From the NCBI GenBank assembly GCA_018064565.1, contig JAGHVA010000138.1:1-17152 (forward strand): a stretch of 17,152 nt of DNA, in the 5' to 3' direction. Made by a program: the position numbers and the translations under genes. The notes beneath the pieces are model-generated. The model saw only the letters and a program-made list of their open reading frames with translations, did no database searches and was not told where the DNA came from. Source of the stretch: Candidatus Colimorpha onthohippi (GTDB taxonomy: Bacteria; Bacteroidota; Bacteroidia; Bacteroidales; P3). Of the stretch, positions 1 to 12,800 are shown piece by piece. Numbering within the stretch: the first letter of the stretch is position 1; every line of letters starts with the position of its first letter.

Positions 1-1
1 T

Positions 2-729
2 TGGAGTCAAGTCAGTGTTCCGTTATCTTGGTTGACTTATAGCAATGATCACAGAGAAAACGCCACAACAGGCAATATCTTGGCGTTGGCTACGGGAGTG
101 AATAAATATGCTTATGTAGTATTGCCTAAATTCTCAACACATATAAGTCATCTCAATTTTGAGATGAAATATCGTTCACATTACAATAATGCTGGTGAAA
201 TACGAGTTGGTTACACAACTAATTCAAGTAATCCAGAATTTGATTTTCATCCAGTAGAATCGGTGTCGCAGCCATATAGTCATAACTATTGGACAAAATG
301 GAAAACAAAATTTTATAACGAAGCTTGTGCTGACACGAGTGTGGATTATTATATTGTAATACGTTATTTTACCGGTAATACATGGGATTCGTATTATACA
401 ATTCATTTCGACAGCATCCATGTCTGGGCCGACGAGTGCCAGATGCCGAGCGACTTTGTGCAACAACCTACGCAGATGGATGATGACAGCATAACCTACA
501 CTTGGGTAGGACCTGAATCGGCTGTGGGATATACTGTTGAGTATGGTATGTTAGGATTTGCGCAAGGTTATGGAACAAAAATTGAAATTGAGGGTAATGT
601 TACGAGTGTTACCTTACCGCGTCTGCTATGCAAAAACAATATGATTTCTATATTACTACGCATTGCAGTGCTACCGAACAGAGCGAGGCGGCAAAGTTTA
701 CCGTTACAACACCATGTTTTGAATATACG
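2..729 (+). repeat. Module 0: partial jelly-roll + Fn3
   Basis: The C-terminal two thirds of a jelly-roll domain (2-436) is followed by an Fn3 domain (437-717). The Fn3 has Cys at 437, YGMLGFAQGYGT, TTHC at about 658-666 and TTPC ending at 717. The jelly-roll most resembles that at 8176-8943: both have VLPKFS-x-H, a YR core strand and DSVDYY-x-(A/V)IRY before the final strand. The frame change falls in the Fn3 between the loop and the YDFY strand. Confidence 0.8.
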
Positions 730-805
730 TTGCCATATAAGGAAAATTTCGATGACTATGTGCAAGAAAGCAATAATGACTCTTGGTACAACAACCGTTA
801 TGTAA
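2..805 (+). CDS. Giant Fn3/jelly-roll repeat protein, upstream part (5' partial, frameshifted)
   Basis: This is the upstream part of the giant modular protein; its start lies left of the window. The frame is open from base 2. Sequence to about base 631 reads as good protein: the end of a jelly-roll domain (2-436, with VLPKFS at about 150, VGYTTN and an FDSIHVW end) followed by an Fn3 domain starting at Cys 437 with a YGMLGFAQGYGT loop. After the A-run at 632-636 this frame turns into unrelated, Arg/Leu-rich sequence and stops at 803-805. The expected Fn3 continuation (QYDFYITTHC) appears at once in the frame beginning at base 1. The 632-805 tail is therefore almost certainly not native sequence. 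The part is AT-rich (18 G+C of 60 at 121-180), unlike the later GC-rich modules. Function is unknown beyond an extracellular binding or structural role inferred from the domains. Confidence 0.85.
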   Translation, partial: WSQVSVPLSWLTYSNDHRENATTGNILALATGVNKYAYVVLPKFSTHISHLNFEMKYRSHYNNAGEIRVGYTTNSSNPEFDFHPVESVSQPYSHNYWTKWKTKFYNEACADTSVDYYIVIRYFTGNTWDSYYTIHFDSIHVWADECQMPSDFVQQPTQMDDDSITYTWVGPESAVGYTVEYGMLGFAQGYGTKIEIEGNVTSVTLPRLLCKNNMISILLRIAVLPNRARRQSLPLQHHVLNIRCHIRKISMTMCKKAIMTLGTTTVM

Positions 806-3800
806 GCAATCCGTTGTACATGCCCTCATGCTGGACTTTCACCAATAGTACTACCAATACCTACAACAACAATGGCTATTCGTATGCTTTCCTCACTTCT
901 TCCTATTATATAAGCACGCCGAGAGCATTAGGTTTGCATCCATATCATTATACTATCCCTGTATTTGCTGTGTTCCCCCGTTTGGAAACATCAGCAGAGA
1001 ATGTAAGCTTGAAGTTTAATTATAGGGCATACAACCCTGATGGGTATCAGTATCCAAGTTGGGGTGTTATGACTGATCCGTCAAATCCGTCAACATATAT
1101 CAAGTTGGGCGATTTGAATCCAAATGATTGGAATAATCACACTATCAATATACCCGATGTGGGAGCCGTTATTGCGGAACATAACCCAGTTTTGGCGGCA
1201 TCAATATTAGCAGGGACTGCACCATATTTGTATCTTGCTTTCCAAGATAGCATCAATCAGGTATATACATATAATGGCGACCGTTCATGGTTTGTTGATG
1301 ATATAGAGGTTGATTGGTCAATTTCGCATTGCCCTGCGGCAGTTGCGGATGCACCAGTAGTAACGCATATCGAGTACGACAATGTTGATGTCGATCGCAA
1401 TATGCTGTGTAGTGCTACTTTGAGTTGGACTTTGAGAGAAGGTGTGCCTGCCGATGCGGTGGATTATTATGAAGTTGGAGTGTGCCTCAAAGGCGCCGAC
1501 ACCACCAATATGCGTATTGTGCGGTTTACCGATAATAGCAACCAGGTGGTGAACAATCTACGTCTCGACACGTCATATTATTTCTATGTCCGTGCAAAGT
1601 ATAAAGAGAGCAATGCCTATACGGGTAATGATTGTATCACTCCGTGGAGCGAACGCATACTGCAACGTATCGAGGTGACGGAGGCTGTTGGAGGCTGTCC
1701 GCGACCAGTGAATGTAGGCTTCGACACCATAGGTCGTCGCATCGTCGTGGTATCGTGGCAGAAAGCCGCCGAAGCAGTTGGTGAGCAAACCTACGAGGTA
1801 ATGCTGTCTGATGATGTTATTATGCCAGCAGAGCTTGAGTCCGTTACCGATGTTACAGCCATGCAGCGAGGTGCTGTTACTGCCGATACGCACTATACAT
1901 TTAATGTAATTGATCGTAATCGTCAGTATCATTTCTATCTACGTAGTGTGTGTGATGACGAACATAGTGGTTGGACGCATGTGGCAGTAACAACGTCAGA
2001 TCTGTATGATTGTGATTTTCTTGATTATGGAACATTTGCGGATGAATTAAGGAATGCATATTGGATACCGTTCCGTAGCGACCATTTGAAATCTTATTCT
2101 CAGCAGTTGTATCAAGCCGCTGGCATGAATACCACAGATGGCTATATGAAATCGCTGTCGTTCCATTATCATTTTGGAAGCGATGTTACCCGTCATATAC
2201 AGTTGTATATCGGCAATACTGAAAAAAGCGATTTGGCATCAAGTTGGATTTCGGTCAATAGTATGCAGAAGGTTTTTGATGGAGATTACACCTTCCATAA
2301 TGATGGTTCAGCGTGGACTACCGTTCCTTTTGACGTCCCGTTCCATTATACGGGTAAGAACGTGGTGGTTGCGATGATGGATGCTTACGAACCGAGTAGT
2401 TATAATTCTCGTTTCTATTACAGTTATAATACGGATGGTAATTATCGATTAAATACCTTAAACAAGGTTAGGTATTACTATACCAACAATGGAATAGTGC
2501 CACTCTCATTTGATGCCAATGGTATGCCGTATGACGGCAACAACGTGGGCAATCCGAGTCTTTTGACTCAAGGAGAAGTGATTCATGATCGTGTGAATAT
2601 TCGTTTTAATTTCTGCCACACCATCGATGCCTGCCCAGAGGTTGACGAGTTGGCAGCCACGCTTACGGGCGAGGGCAGCCGCACTGCCGACATCACATGG
2701 AAAGATGCCGACACCGTCGATTACTTCGGCGGCTACGATGTGCAGGTGGTGCGTTGCGACGTAGCCGACGGCAACTGGACGCCCGCCGAGCAGTTCAGCC
2801 GCGACACCGTGATGGCAGCCGACGGCAACGGCGGCAATATCGGCAACAGCGGGGTGGCTGGCACCGCCTCGTTTGTCGCCGCCACACGCACCAAGGCTCT
2901 CAGCGACCTGCGTCCCAACACCGCCTATCGCGTGTATGTGCGTACGCTCTGCCCAGGCGACCCCATGGCGGAACGCAGCGCATGGGACAGCGTCGATTTC
3001 CGTACCAACCCGTCGTGCAAGCCAGTCAGCGACATTCTGGTTACACCTACGGGCAAGAGTACCGCCAACTTGGCGTGGACTCGCGGCAGCACCGAGCAGA
3101 GCGACAACTTCGTGGTGCAGATATACGATGCACCGCAGGATACCGACAACATAGTCTATAACGACCCCGCCGCCGTCTATCACAGCCACGGCATCGCTAC
3201 CAACCAGCATGGTGCCACTGGCTTAGAATGCGGCAAGACCTATTACGCTTACGTTACTAACGTCTGCGGCGAGGGCGATACCGCCCCATGGCGTGGCTAT
3301 GTAGTGCGCAACGCGGTGGAAAGTAATGCAGGAGCTAAGTTCGTTATGCCCGAATGCTGCACGCAGCCTGTGGGCCTTAGCGTGGTGGAAATAGGTGCCG
3401 ACGAGGCAATCCTGGCTTGGAACCGTGGCGTGTATGGCGACGAGTCGGCATGGCGCATCACCTACGTCTATGGCGAGGTGGGCGACAGCCAGGACAACGT
3501 GCTCACCAAGGTGGTGCGCAACCTCAGCCCGATGATAGACACGGTGCGAGGCCTCAAGCCCACGCAGAGCTACCGCTTCTACGTGCAGGCGCTCGACGAG
3601 GAGCGTGGCTGCCTGAGCCGTATGAGCCAGGGTGCCACCGCGGGTACCAGCGACACCACCGCCTACTTCACCTCGTTCAGTATCAACGACCCCAACCAGC
3701 AGGTGGGTACTGCCGTAATCGACCAGGTGAACCGCATCGTAACCTTGCAGGTGAACAACGGCACCGATCGCAGCAACATGCGTGCCGTGTTTGAATATGG

Positions 3801-6800
3801 CGGCCGCAATGTAACCAGCACCGTCAGCAACGTGCAGCAGACCTCCAACAGCAGCCGCAACAACTACAACGACACCGTCAAGTACCGCCTCTATGCCGAA
3901 GACCAAGACTACTTCTACGACTGGAAGGTGGTGGTGCGCTACAATGAGTGCCAGCAGCCCAACGACTTCTATACCGACGTGTTCGGTAGCCGCACGCTCG
4001 ACGTGCATTGGCTCCAGCCCGATACCGCCTACGCGCTCAACAGCAGCAGCCAGCGCATCAGCGCCCGCCGCAACGGTGAGTTGCTAAGCAACAACGGAGA
4101 CCCGTACAACTTTGAACTGGTGATTTACACCACCACCCTCAGCAATGCCGACCTCAACAAGATAGCCAACGGTACCGCCACGGGATTGCAACAGAGCGCA
4201 ATCTATATCAGCGACATTCACGATACCAGGTACCATATCACGGGCCTAACGCCCAACACTCAGTACTACATCTATGTGCGTCGCACCTGCAGCCCCAACG
4301 CGGCACAGACCAGCCAGTTTGAGAGCTGGTACCGTTATGGCGCGTGGAACCGCAGCGACCCGAAGACCTCGGCGCAGAGCCAGTGCGACAGCATAGCCAC
4401 CATAGCCATACAGCCGGTGGGCGATGGCACCAGGACATTCGATATCGACTGGACCACCTTCCGCCCAGCCGAGTTTGGCGTGAGCGGCTACAGCATCGTG
4501 CTGACGCGCGAGAGCAATGTGCGCTACCCCTACGAGAAGACGCCGAGCCGCGCCATGAACGCTGGTACCTACACTATCGCCAACCAAACGACCAATGCGT
4601 TGAGCCTCGACACGTTGCAGCCCGACACCAAGTACCACCTCTACCTGCGTCCGCAGTGTAGCGAGGACGGCTACGACTTCTACGGCAACTGGCGCGACAC
4701 CACCTTTACCACCTACGCCTCGTGCCGTATAGCCGAGGAGGTGACGTTCGAGCCCGCCACCCTGAGCAGTGGCAGGCTGACGTGGCGCAACAGCCGCATG
4801 GAGCAGGGCAACGACTGGAACTATGTGGTAAGCACCACGCAGCAGGATGTTGCCGACGATGCCACGCTTTCCGCCATGGCGACAGCCGTCATGGACGACA
4901 CCACCACCATGCTGACGGGCTTGACCTGCGGCACCGACTACTACCTGTACATACAGCACCAGTGCGTCGGCGAGCAGAGCCGCTGGCTCGAAGTGCCGTT
5001 GCAGCCCATCAGCTGCTGCCCCGCCCCCGAAGCGTTGCGAGTGGATAGCACCAACAATACCAACGTTGTCATCAGTTGGCTGCCCAGCAGCATACTCTCG
5101 GCTCCCGAAGCCGCCGCCTTGCAGTACAAGGTGGAGGTGCGTTACGATGGCACCCAAGCCAAGGCACAGGATTACTACAGCACCATGAGCGAGGTGGATA
5201 GCGTGCATGTGGTGCGTAATATCGTCATCGACCAGTCGCAAATCTCTACCACCGCCGACGGCAGGTTGTCGTACAGGGTCGGCAACCTTGCCCCCTGCCT
5301 CGACTACACGCTGCGTCTCTTCTCCGTGTGTGGCGAGGGCGACACCAGCATAGCCGCCACTACAGAGAGATCCAACCACCGTTATGTAGCCTTTACCACC
5401 TCGCTGCCATACTTCGCCGATTTTGAGAACGAGTTTGAACGTGCCGCATGGCAGTTGCCGCGCTACACGGACGATGGCTCTAACCGTTGGTATATCAGCC
5501 GCTATGCCGACGCCGGCATACCCACCAACAGCGACCTGAGAGATACTGGCTATGTGCTACACGTCTCCAACGATGCCGCAGCCTATGCCGCCAATGCTCG
5601 CAGTGCTACAAACAACGATTACACCAATACCGGACAGCACACCTTTGCCTATCGCCGTCTGAACCTCACCAAGGGCTACTATACCTACAACTACGATTGG
5701 CGTGTGAACGGCTATAGCAACAACGCATGGTGTCGCGTGGGTAACGGCACCGACCCAAGCCGCTGGACCGACCACTACTGCTATGTGTGGGGCGCAAGCG
5801 TTTACTATACTACTGCGGCATCGGTCTCCAATACCGAGATTTCCAGCAATGGCAACAACACCTCGCCCCAATGGCAGCACCTGGTCAACGACCGTCAGGT
5901 GCAGTTTACCAACGATAACGACGGTCGATGGCTGATCATGAACTGGTGGGGCGGCGGCGCCTACAATCCCGCGTTCTCGATCGACAACATCACCATCGAG
6001 CGCGTCTGTCCGCCCGTCAAGGCCAACACGCTGACCGTTGATAGCGTTTCGGACAACCTCGCCGTCCTGACGTGGGTCAGCGAGTACGGCGACACCGCAT
6101 GGCATATCAAGTATGGCCCCGTGGGTATGAGCGAGAGCGATGCCGGCTACGGCTCCTTCGACTACCATGAGAACAGCGAGAATCCGCACTTCACCATCGG
6201 CGGCCTCCAGTCGGGCAAGAGCTACTCGGTGTTCGTCTGGACCGACTGCAACTGCTCGGGTAGCGGCTACAGCACCGCCAGCGTCAGCATCGACTTCAAG
6301 ACCAACTGCTCGCCCGCCGTGTTGCCCTACCGCGAGGACTTCGACAGCTACGGCAACGAGGACGGCTACTACAGCGGCGACTGGTACAACCGCCCCAGCC
6401 AGTACAACAACAACATGCACTACCTGCCCAGTTGCTGGGCATTCCCATACCGTAGCATGACTATGGGCAACTACAGCTGGAACTTCCTCAACAACCACCC
6501 CGACTACGTGAGTAGCGGCATGGCACTCTCCATCTATACGGAAAGCCGCAGTTACCCCAACTACGCCGTGTTGCCAGAGTTTGACAAGCCTGTAGATAGC
6601 CTCCAGATTTCGTTCCACCTCAAAGACTATTCGGTCGATGCGGGATGGGTGAGCGTGGGCTACATGACCCTTGCCAACAACAACACCACGGGCGAGTTTA
6701 CGCCCATTTACAACTGCGAGGTGGGTACCTACAAGCGTAACGTGCTGGTCGATTTCCGCAACCGCACCAGCGGCCAAGGCTCCAACTGGGAGTTGGCTAA

Positions 6801-9800
6801 CTGTGCCCAACCCATACCTGCTGGCGCCCGATTGGCATTCCGCGTCATCTACTCGCCCACCACCAGCACCGCTGGTTGCTCTTCTATCGACGAGGTGCTC
6901 GTGGAAGTCGCCCCCACCTGTCCGCACATCTACAACCTCAAGGTGTCGGAATACACCAACAACAGTGCCCGCTTGACGTGGGACGGCGTTGACGGTGTGC
7001 AGGGTTTCGTGGTGGCATACCGCCCCGTGGGCGGCAGCCGCTACGACACGGTACGTGTGCTTCAGGCGGCACGCAACTTCGCCAAGATTACAGGCTTGCG
7101 GGCTGGTGTAGAGTATGAGTTCGCCGTCAGTTGCACCTGCGGTGCCGACAGCTACGGCCCCGCCACCGTGGTGAACCAGACCACCGTGTGCGGCCCGCAG
7201 ATGCTGCCCTACGCCGAGAACTTCGACCAGTACGGCACGGGCGACATCAACACGGACAACACCGACTACTTCCGTAAGTTCAACAACGACGGCCAGGGTG
7301 CCAGCAGTGTCTTCGCCCCCACGCGCTACAGCTATGGCGACCACTATATGCCCACCTGCTGGCAGTTTGCCGGCATGGCGAGCAACCACGACAACTCGCC
7401 GCAACTCTATCTCGCTGGCGGTATATGGAACGGCAGCCGTGCCGTCAGCCGCACGGCGGACGGGACGGGCAAGAGCCTTATCTTCCACACCACTACGGGT
7501 TCCGTGCCGTACGTCTATGCCGCCATGCCGCAGTTCCGCAGCTGCATGGAGGTGCAACAGACACCTATCGACAGCCTCCGCATACGCTTCTCGCACCGCG
7601 ACTTCCAGGACAACTCGACCTTCCGCATTGGCTACATGACCAACCCCAACGATGCCAGCACCTTTGTGGAGTATAAGAGTTTTGAGAACAAGGTTGACTG
7701 GAAAGACGAGGACTGGGTTGATTTCTCCGCGTTGAGCTATCAGATGTCCGAGCAGGGCAGGAGCATACCTTACGGTTCGGTTATCGCTTTCCGTTGGGAC
7801 CGCCCGAACTGGAGCTACTACTATTGCGGTATGCTCGACAGCATCATCGTGGAGAAGGTGCCGCCATGTCCCGACGTGCTGAACATAACCTTCAGCAACA
7901 CCTACGAGCAGCAGCGAGTGGATTGGGACGAGAGCGAGGGCGCCACGGCCTACGAGATACAGTATGGCCGCCGCGGCTTCCAGATTGGCACCGGCACCAC
8001 CATCAGCAACATCAACCACAACTATGTGGTGCTGACCGACCTGCTCTCCAACACCGAATACGACTTCTATGTGCGCAGCTACTGCGCCACCAGCAACAGC
8101 TGGGGCGTGTGGAGCCAGCGGGCTACCCACCGCACCTCGTGCGCCGACCAGAACGGCGTGATAGCCGACCAGGAGGTGCCGTTCTTCGAGGACTTCGACT
8201 GGTATAGCAAAGAGAATGATAATGTTATCAATATTGATAATACACATTATTATCACATGGCAGTTGGAGATATGATTGCTAACGTGCCGCAGTGCTGGAC
8301 ATTCCCAATGCGTCAGCGCGTGTGGTGGAATAGTGGTTGCAGCTACTATCCCATCATGTACCTCGACCGTTGGGCAGACGAAAACAATGCCAACCGTTGT
8401 TGGACACTGCCGCAGCAGAGCCGCGTTTATACCTACGGTGCCACGAGTGGTACCACTAACCCGCAGTATATCAATCCGACTACAAACCATTATAATAAGA
8501 GCAACGACCTCCGCTTGGTTGGCTCGCATTGTGGCGGTTACCAAGTGGCTATAGCGGTGTTGCCCAAGTTCAGCAAACACGTCAACCAACTTGAGTTGAA
8601 GTTCGACTACCGCTACCAGGACAACAACAGCGGCACGCGTCGCGTGAATGGCATCGACTGGCCTGGCTTCAACTACGGCTATGCCGAGGTGGGCTACATG
8701 CCTGCCAGCGTGGTGGAAGCCAGCGTGCGTGGTATCGACAGCCGAGCCGATACCACCAAGTTCGTACCTATCAAGATACTGCCTTTCAGCCATACCCACG
8801 AGAGCGACAGCGTGGTGTTCTGCTACGACACCCTGCCCGACAGCGTGGATTACTACATGGCTATCCGTTACTATAACTTCACCAGCGACTATGGCAACTC
8901 ATCGCTCGCCATTGAGAACGTGCAGGTGGATACCTTGCCGCAGTGCCTGCGTCCAGGTGACGTGGAGGCGGATATGAGACACGCCGTGGGCGACGGTGCT
9001 GTGCACCTGAGTTGGAAGAGCCCCGTAACATACGCTGGTGCCGACGCACCGTACAAGTACAAGGTAATGGTGTTTACCAGCGACCGCACCAACGCCTACT
9101 CGCCCAACAGCCAGCATGGAGCGGCTGCCGTGGCTGCCGATGTAGCCGCCGACCAGCGCCAACTGGTGCAGACGCTCTATACCAACGACACGCATATCAA
9201 CATCGAAGGCTTGGAGTGCGTCAAGTACTACGACATCTACGTCAAGACCTGCTGCTCGGCAGCCGATGCCGCCGACGGTGACATCGCCAAGATGCTCGAA
9301 AACAGCACATGGCTGCCCATCCAGGCTCCATGCACAACCTACACGTTGCCTTACACCATGGACTTTGAGGAGATACCTACAGAGCCGAACTATTACAGCA
9401 TAAACGAAGGCTGTCCATCCCAGCAAGGCACCAAACGGCAGCTCGATGAGTTTATGCCCGCCTGCTGGGCGTTTGCTGGTCAGATGCCTGGAGAGAGCGA
9501 ATTCCGCGCCTTCCTTGTCACTGACCCAAGATATTGTCGCGGTAACAAGGGACTTAAATTGCAGAGCTACAATAATCCGATAACGGCAACCCTGCCTAAG
9601 TTCGACCGCGGTATTGATAGTTGCATGATACGTTTCGACTACAGTCAAGAGTACTGCGACCGACCCATTGAGTTGGGCTATATGACCGACCCGAACGACC
9701 GATCGACCTTTGTGCTTGTGGAGACAATGCCTTGTATTGGCAATGAAGTTTGGAACATGGGCTACGAGCATGACTTCAGTCAGGACACCCATCACTTCCC

Positions 9801-12800
9801 TGCGGATGCCTATATAGCCTTCCGCAACAACATCCCGAGCGGAGGTTGGCGTTGGACGGCAATCGACAACATCACCGTTACGCCCGTAACCCCGTGTGCC
9901 GTGGTGCATAATCTCTCGTCCGTTACTGTAAGCGGTGATGCCGTGCGGTTGAAGTGGACGGCACCTATTGGCGCCGAATACTACCTCGTGTTGAGTGGCG
10001 ACAAGATGAACGACTTCCATCCCGACACCATCTTCGACAGGTTCGTGGCGGGCGATTATACCGTTACGTTGCGCGACCGCGACTATGTGGAGTTCGACAT
10101 ACTCGGCAACCACTACCGTATCGACACCTTCTACAGCACCACGGGAGTAGTGGAGCACCTGAAACCTAACACCGACTACATGTTCTACGTGCGCAGTCAG
10201 TGTCTTGCCAACGAGCTGGGTACATGGACCTACGCTACCGCCAGCACCAGCTGCGAGCGCGTGGCTCTGCCTTACTTCGAGGACTTCGAGGCGTACAACA
10301 CGCCAGGCTACTATACCACCAACCCACGAGTGGTGCCCGCCCGCTACAATACGCAAGACCACCACCTGCCCTATTGCTGGAGCTTCCCGAGCCTTAGCCG
10401 TTGGCAAGACTGGTACCCGCAGTACTTCATAGTGGATAGCGGACGTAACGAGGGTTTGGAATGGACCTACAACAAGAGCAGCAAGGCATTGGTGTTGCGT
10501 CATAATGGCTCGAATATTATATGGCTGCCCAACTTCGAGACTACCATCGACAGCCTCTACCTCGAATTCTATGTGCGCAACTATTACGAGTGGAGCGGTT
10601 CGAGCCCCATCGAGGTGGGCTATGTGGATGTGAACAACACCTTCTACACCCTGCCGCTGCCATTGCATACCGAAAGCTCGTACGACTACCGCCTGTGGTA
10701 TCACGACTTCAGTAGCGACCGCAACAGCCAAACCAATAGTGCCATCGTCTATCCCAACAAGGCACGCCTGGCGTTTAGACTTGAGGTGGGCTATAATTAT
10801 CCTCTCTTTATCGACAACGTGGCGGTCGAGAAGGTGGGCGACTTGAAGCGCCCAGTCAACTTCCGCATAAGCCGCATGGACGAGACCACCGCCACACTCA
10901 CATGGGTGACAGACCGCTTGGCGGACAGTTGCCGTGTGGTGTATGGCCCCGCTGGCTTTGAGCGAGGCATGGGCGACACGGTGCGCATTGCCAACGCTAT
11001 GGTGCGTGGCGCCGTCGCTGCCGAACAGACCGTCACCATCACCGGACTGAACCCCAACACCGAATACGACTTCTACCTGCGCAACTACCGCGGCGAGCTG
11101 TCGCAAGGCTACGAGCAGACCAAGCATCACGCCATCAGCCCCGCCTCCAAGGCTACCATCCGCACCGCCTCGGCTCCTAAGCCGTTGCCATGGGATGAGA
11201 ACTTCGACTCCTACATCTCCACCCAGTATAGCAGCAGCGAGAGCTGGAACCACCCCAACATCATGCCAGGCAGCGGTCCCAACCCCGGCACCTGCCGCAA
11301 CCTCGACCCGATACCCGACTGGTTCTTCGTAGATCGCAGCGGCTACTACGAGGATAGGACTTACCGCCAGAGCTGGATAACCAAGTACAACACCGACTGC
11401 TACCGTGGCAGAGCCGCCTTGGCCCTCAAGACGTGCAACTACTACACCTTCACCACCGCGCTGCCTTACTTCGATGAGGATGCCGCCAACCTGAGCATCA
11501 GCTTCGAATACAGCTACCGCACCAATGCTGGTGCCAACGGCTGGGCGGAACTGGGCGTTATGACATCGCCCTACGACACCAGCAGCTTCAAGATGGTGAA
11601 GCGGATACTGCCTCCGCTCGATGCGCAACGCACGGGCTGGAACACCTTCGAACTCACAACCCTTGCCGACTACGGCATCAAGCCCGAAGACGGCAAGTAC
11701 ATAGCCATACGCCTGCACCACCTCAACCAGGATGACAACGGCGTGCTCGACATCGACAATATCCATGTAGAGCGCATCAACCCCTGCCGTCCGCCGCAAC
11801 GGCTTGCCGTCAAGAACATCACCGCCGACGAGGCTACGATGATATGGCAGGGCTACGACACGACCTACCACAATTTCGAGGTGCAGTACAGTACCGACAA
11901 GACCTTCCGCAGCGGCGTGGTGAGCCGCACGGTGACGGGTGCCACCGAAGCCTCGGTGACGGGTCTCGCTGCACAGACCTCCTACTACTTCCGCGTGCGC
12001 GCCCTCTGTGGCGACGCTCACGACCAGGAGGGCGAATGGAGCCAGACGGGCGTATTTGCCACCGTCTGCTCGCGCGTGGAGACGGTGCCGTACGTCAACT
12101 ACTTCGACTCCTACTACGGCCACTTCTCCATTGGCGGCGAATGGCAGCCTTCCATCCGCTTCAATGCCGACAACATGCCCGACTGCTGGAGCTTCCCGCA
12201 GGTGGCTCTCACCTCCGAACGCAATACCAGCACCTACCCGCAAATCTTCCTCACCACCCACAGCGATTGCCGCTATAGTGCCAACGTGGGCATGGGTCTG
12301 CGTAGTCACACCGAGGGTGAATATAAGCCCGCCGTGGCAGTGCTGCCACCCATGGACCAGCCAGTATATAACCTGAAACTGAAGTTCAACTACCGCCATT
12401 GGAACGCCAGTTGGGGTTCGTTGCAGGTGGGCGTGGTTACCAACCCGGGCGATACCGCCAGCTTCATACCGCTGACGCCTATCTATCCGCGCAATACGAG
12501 ATGGACTGAGATCATGCACGACTTCAGCCTCGACAATCTCGATAGCACCACCAGCTACTACATCGCCTTCCGCATGATGCCTTACTTTGCCAGCGGTGTG
12601 AGTGCGAACAACACGGTGTTTATCGACAATATCGAGGTTACGCCCCACCGCGAACGCCCCATCGTGGCCGCCTCCTACCGCCAGGATACCAACACCAGCA
12701 TCTATAATGCCGAGGTGGATTACTACACGCCTGGCGCCTCGCCGCGGTGCTACCAGATAGCATACGCTTCGGTCAATGTGCCGGAGGCGGACAACACCGC

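Noticed and set aside
628..630. ATG as a genuine start of a separate downstream gene
   Set aside because: It sits in the middle of an Fn3 domain, has no visible ribosome-binding site or promoter, and no preceding stop in the coding frame. It is an internal Met exposed by the frame change.
629..637. Classic programmed -1 frameshift signal
   Set aside because: The heptamer is C AAA AAC, not X XXY YYZ, and I saw no clear downstream stem or upstream Shine-Dalgarno-like stimulator. Kept only as a weak alternative in the findings.
2506..5379. Antisense open frames of 234-377 codons at 2506-3210, 3223-4008 and 4246-5379
   Set aside because: Same cause as the larger ones: mirror images of sense codons, no recognisable protein sequence, no start signals.
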